From Cycas panzhihuaensis (lineage: Eukaryota; Cycadophyta): 64,000 nt of DNA. The position numbers and the translations under genes are program-made. The DNA is taken from positions 183,713,741 to 183,777,740 of the forward strand of contig CM041465.1 in the NCBI GenBank assembly GCA_023213395.1. Reading direction: 5' to 3'. This document shows positions 64,000-64,000 of this stretch, piece after piece. Every line of letters begins with the position of its first letter. The first letter of the stretch is position 1. Below the pieces are notes generated by a model. The model did not search any database, was not told where the DNA came from, and saw only the letters and a list, made by a program, of their open reading frames with translations.

Positions 64000-64000
64000 A

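Larger units (their letters stand above)
63208..64000 (+). mobile_element. Plus-strand LTR element, 5' LTR and leader only
   Basis: The LTR at 63208-63528 is followed at once by a perfect PBS and about 460 bp of leader, then leaves the window. The leader has no gag start I recognise; a 68-codon frame at 63699 (MFASILSYMEVCGRAL) is not gag-like. A short LTR and an iMet PBS fit a copia element, but no domain confirms this. Confidence 0.75.

Overview
The window is plant nuclear DNA made almost entirely of nested, mostly decayed LTR retrotransposons. Low GC, poly(A)/(TA)n tracts, initiator-tRNA-Met primer-binding sites (TGGTATCAGAGC), Ty1/copia and Ty3/gypsy gag-pol remnants, and fragments of plant-type nuclear genes all fit a large, repeat-rich land-plant genome. 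A conifer-like genome with long transposon-filled introns is plausible, but the species cannot be fixed from the sequence. No rRNA, tRNA, CRISPR or prokaryotic operon structure is present.

Layout. 1-1456: inner 5' part and 5' LTR of a minus-strand non-autonomous element (N1). 1457-10044: plus-strand copia (Copia-1), split in its reverse transcriptase by a 5.6-kb minus-strand chromodomain gypsy (B1, 3083-8643). 10045-14268: degraded intergenic DNA with LTR and RT scraps. 14283-14734: B-type LTR. 14789-19215 plus about 25150-25420: plus-strand copia (Copia-2), its 3' LTR split by a minus-strand gypsy deletion derivative (A1, 19216-25144, TSD CCAAG). About 25420-26870: remnant A3. About 27030-30110: plus-strand gypsy C. 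31510-46406: minus-strand copia (Copia-3), split in RT by a 10.8-kb plus-strand gypsy (A2, 32142-42967, TSD GGTGC), which itself holds a solo copia LTR (35679-36208, TSD CCAAC). 47658-47905: one clean exon of a cellular gene, the branched-chain 2-oxoacid dehydrogenase E2 acyltransferase, on the minus strand. 49732-54585: complete non-autonomous element N2 (TSD AAATC) carrying fragments of at least two cellular genes (TRM1-like and HSP101/ClpB-like). 55860-57560: gypsy gag remnant with a 399-bp tandem duplication. 58036-62871: gag-less chromodomain gypsy B2 (TSD AACAA). 63208-end: 5' LTR and PBS of a plus-strand element leaving the window.

How the parts relate. A1 and A2 belong to one gypsy family. 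A2 keeps gag, protease, a second gag-like segment, RT, RNase H, integrase, 70-bp tandem repeats and an extra downstream ORF. A1 kept the LTRs, gag and protease but joined protease in frame to the integrase C-terminus, so it could only move with enzymes supplied in trans. N1 and N2 share LTRs, PBS and a leader of about 100 bp but have different interiors, the pattern of a cargo-carrying element. The most noteworthy signals are the N2 gene capture, the A1 fusion, a hairpin conserved between a displaced polypurine tract and the 3' LTR in three A copies, the extra ORF of A2, and the isolated but intact E2 exon.
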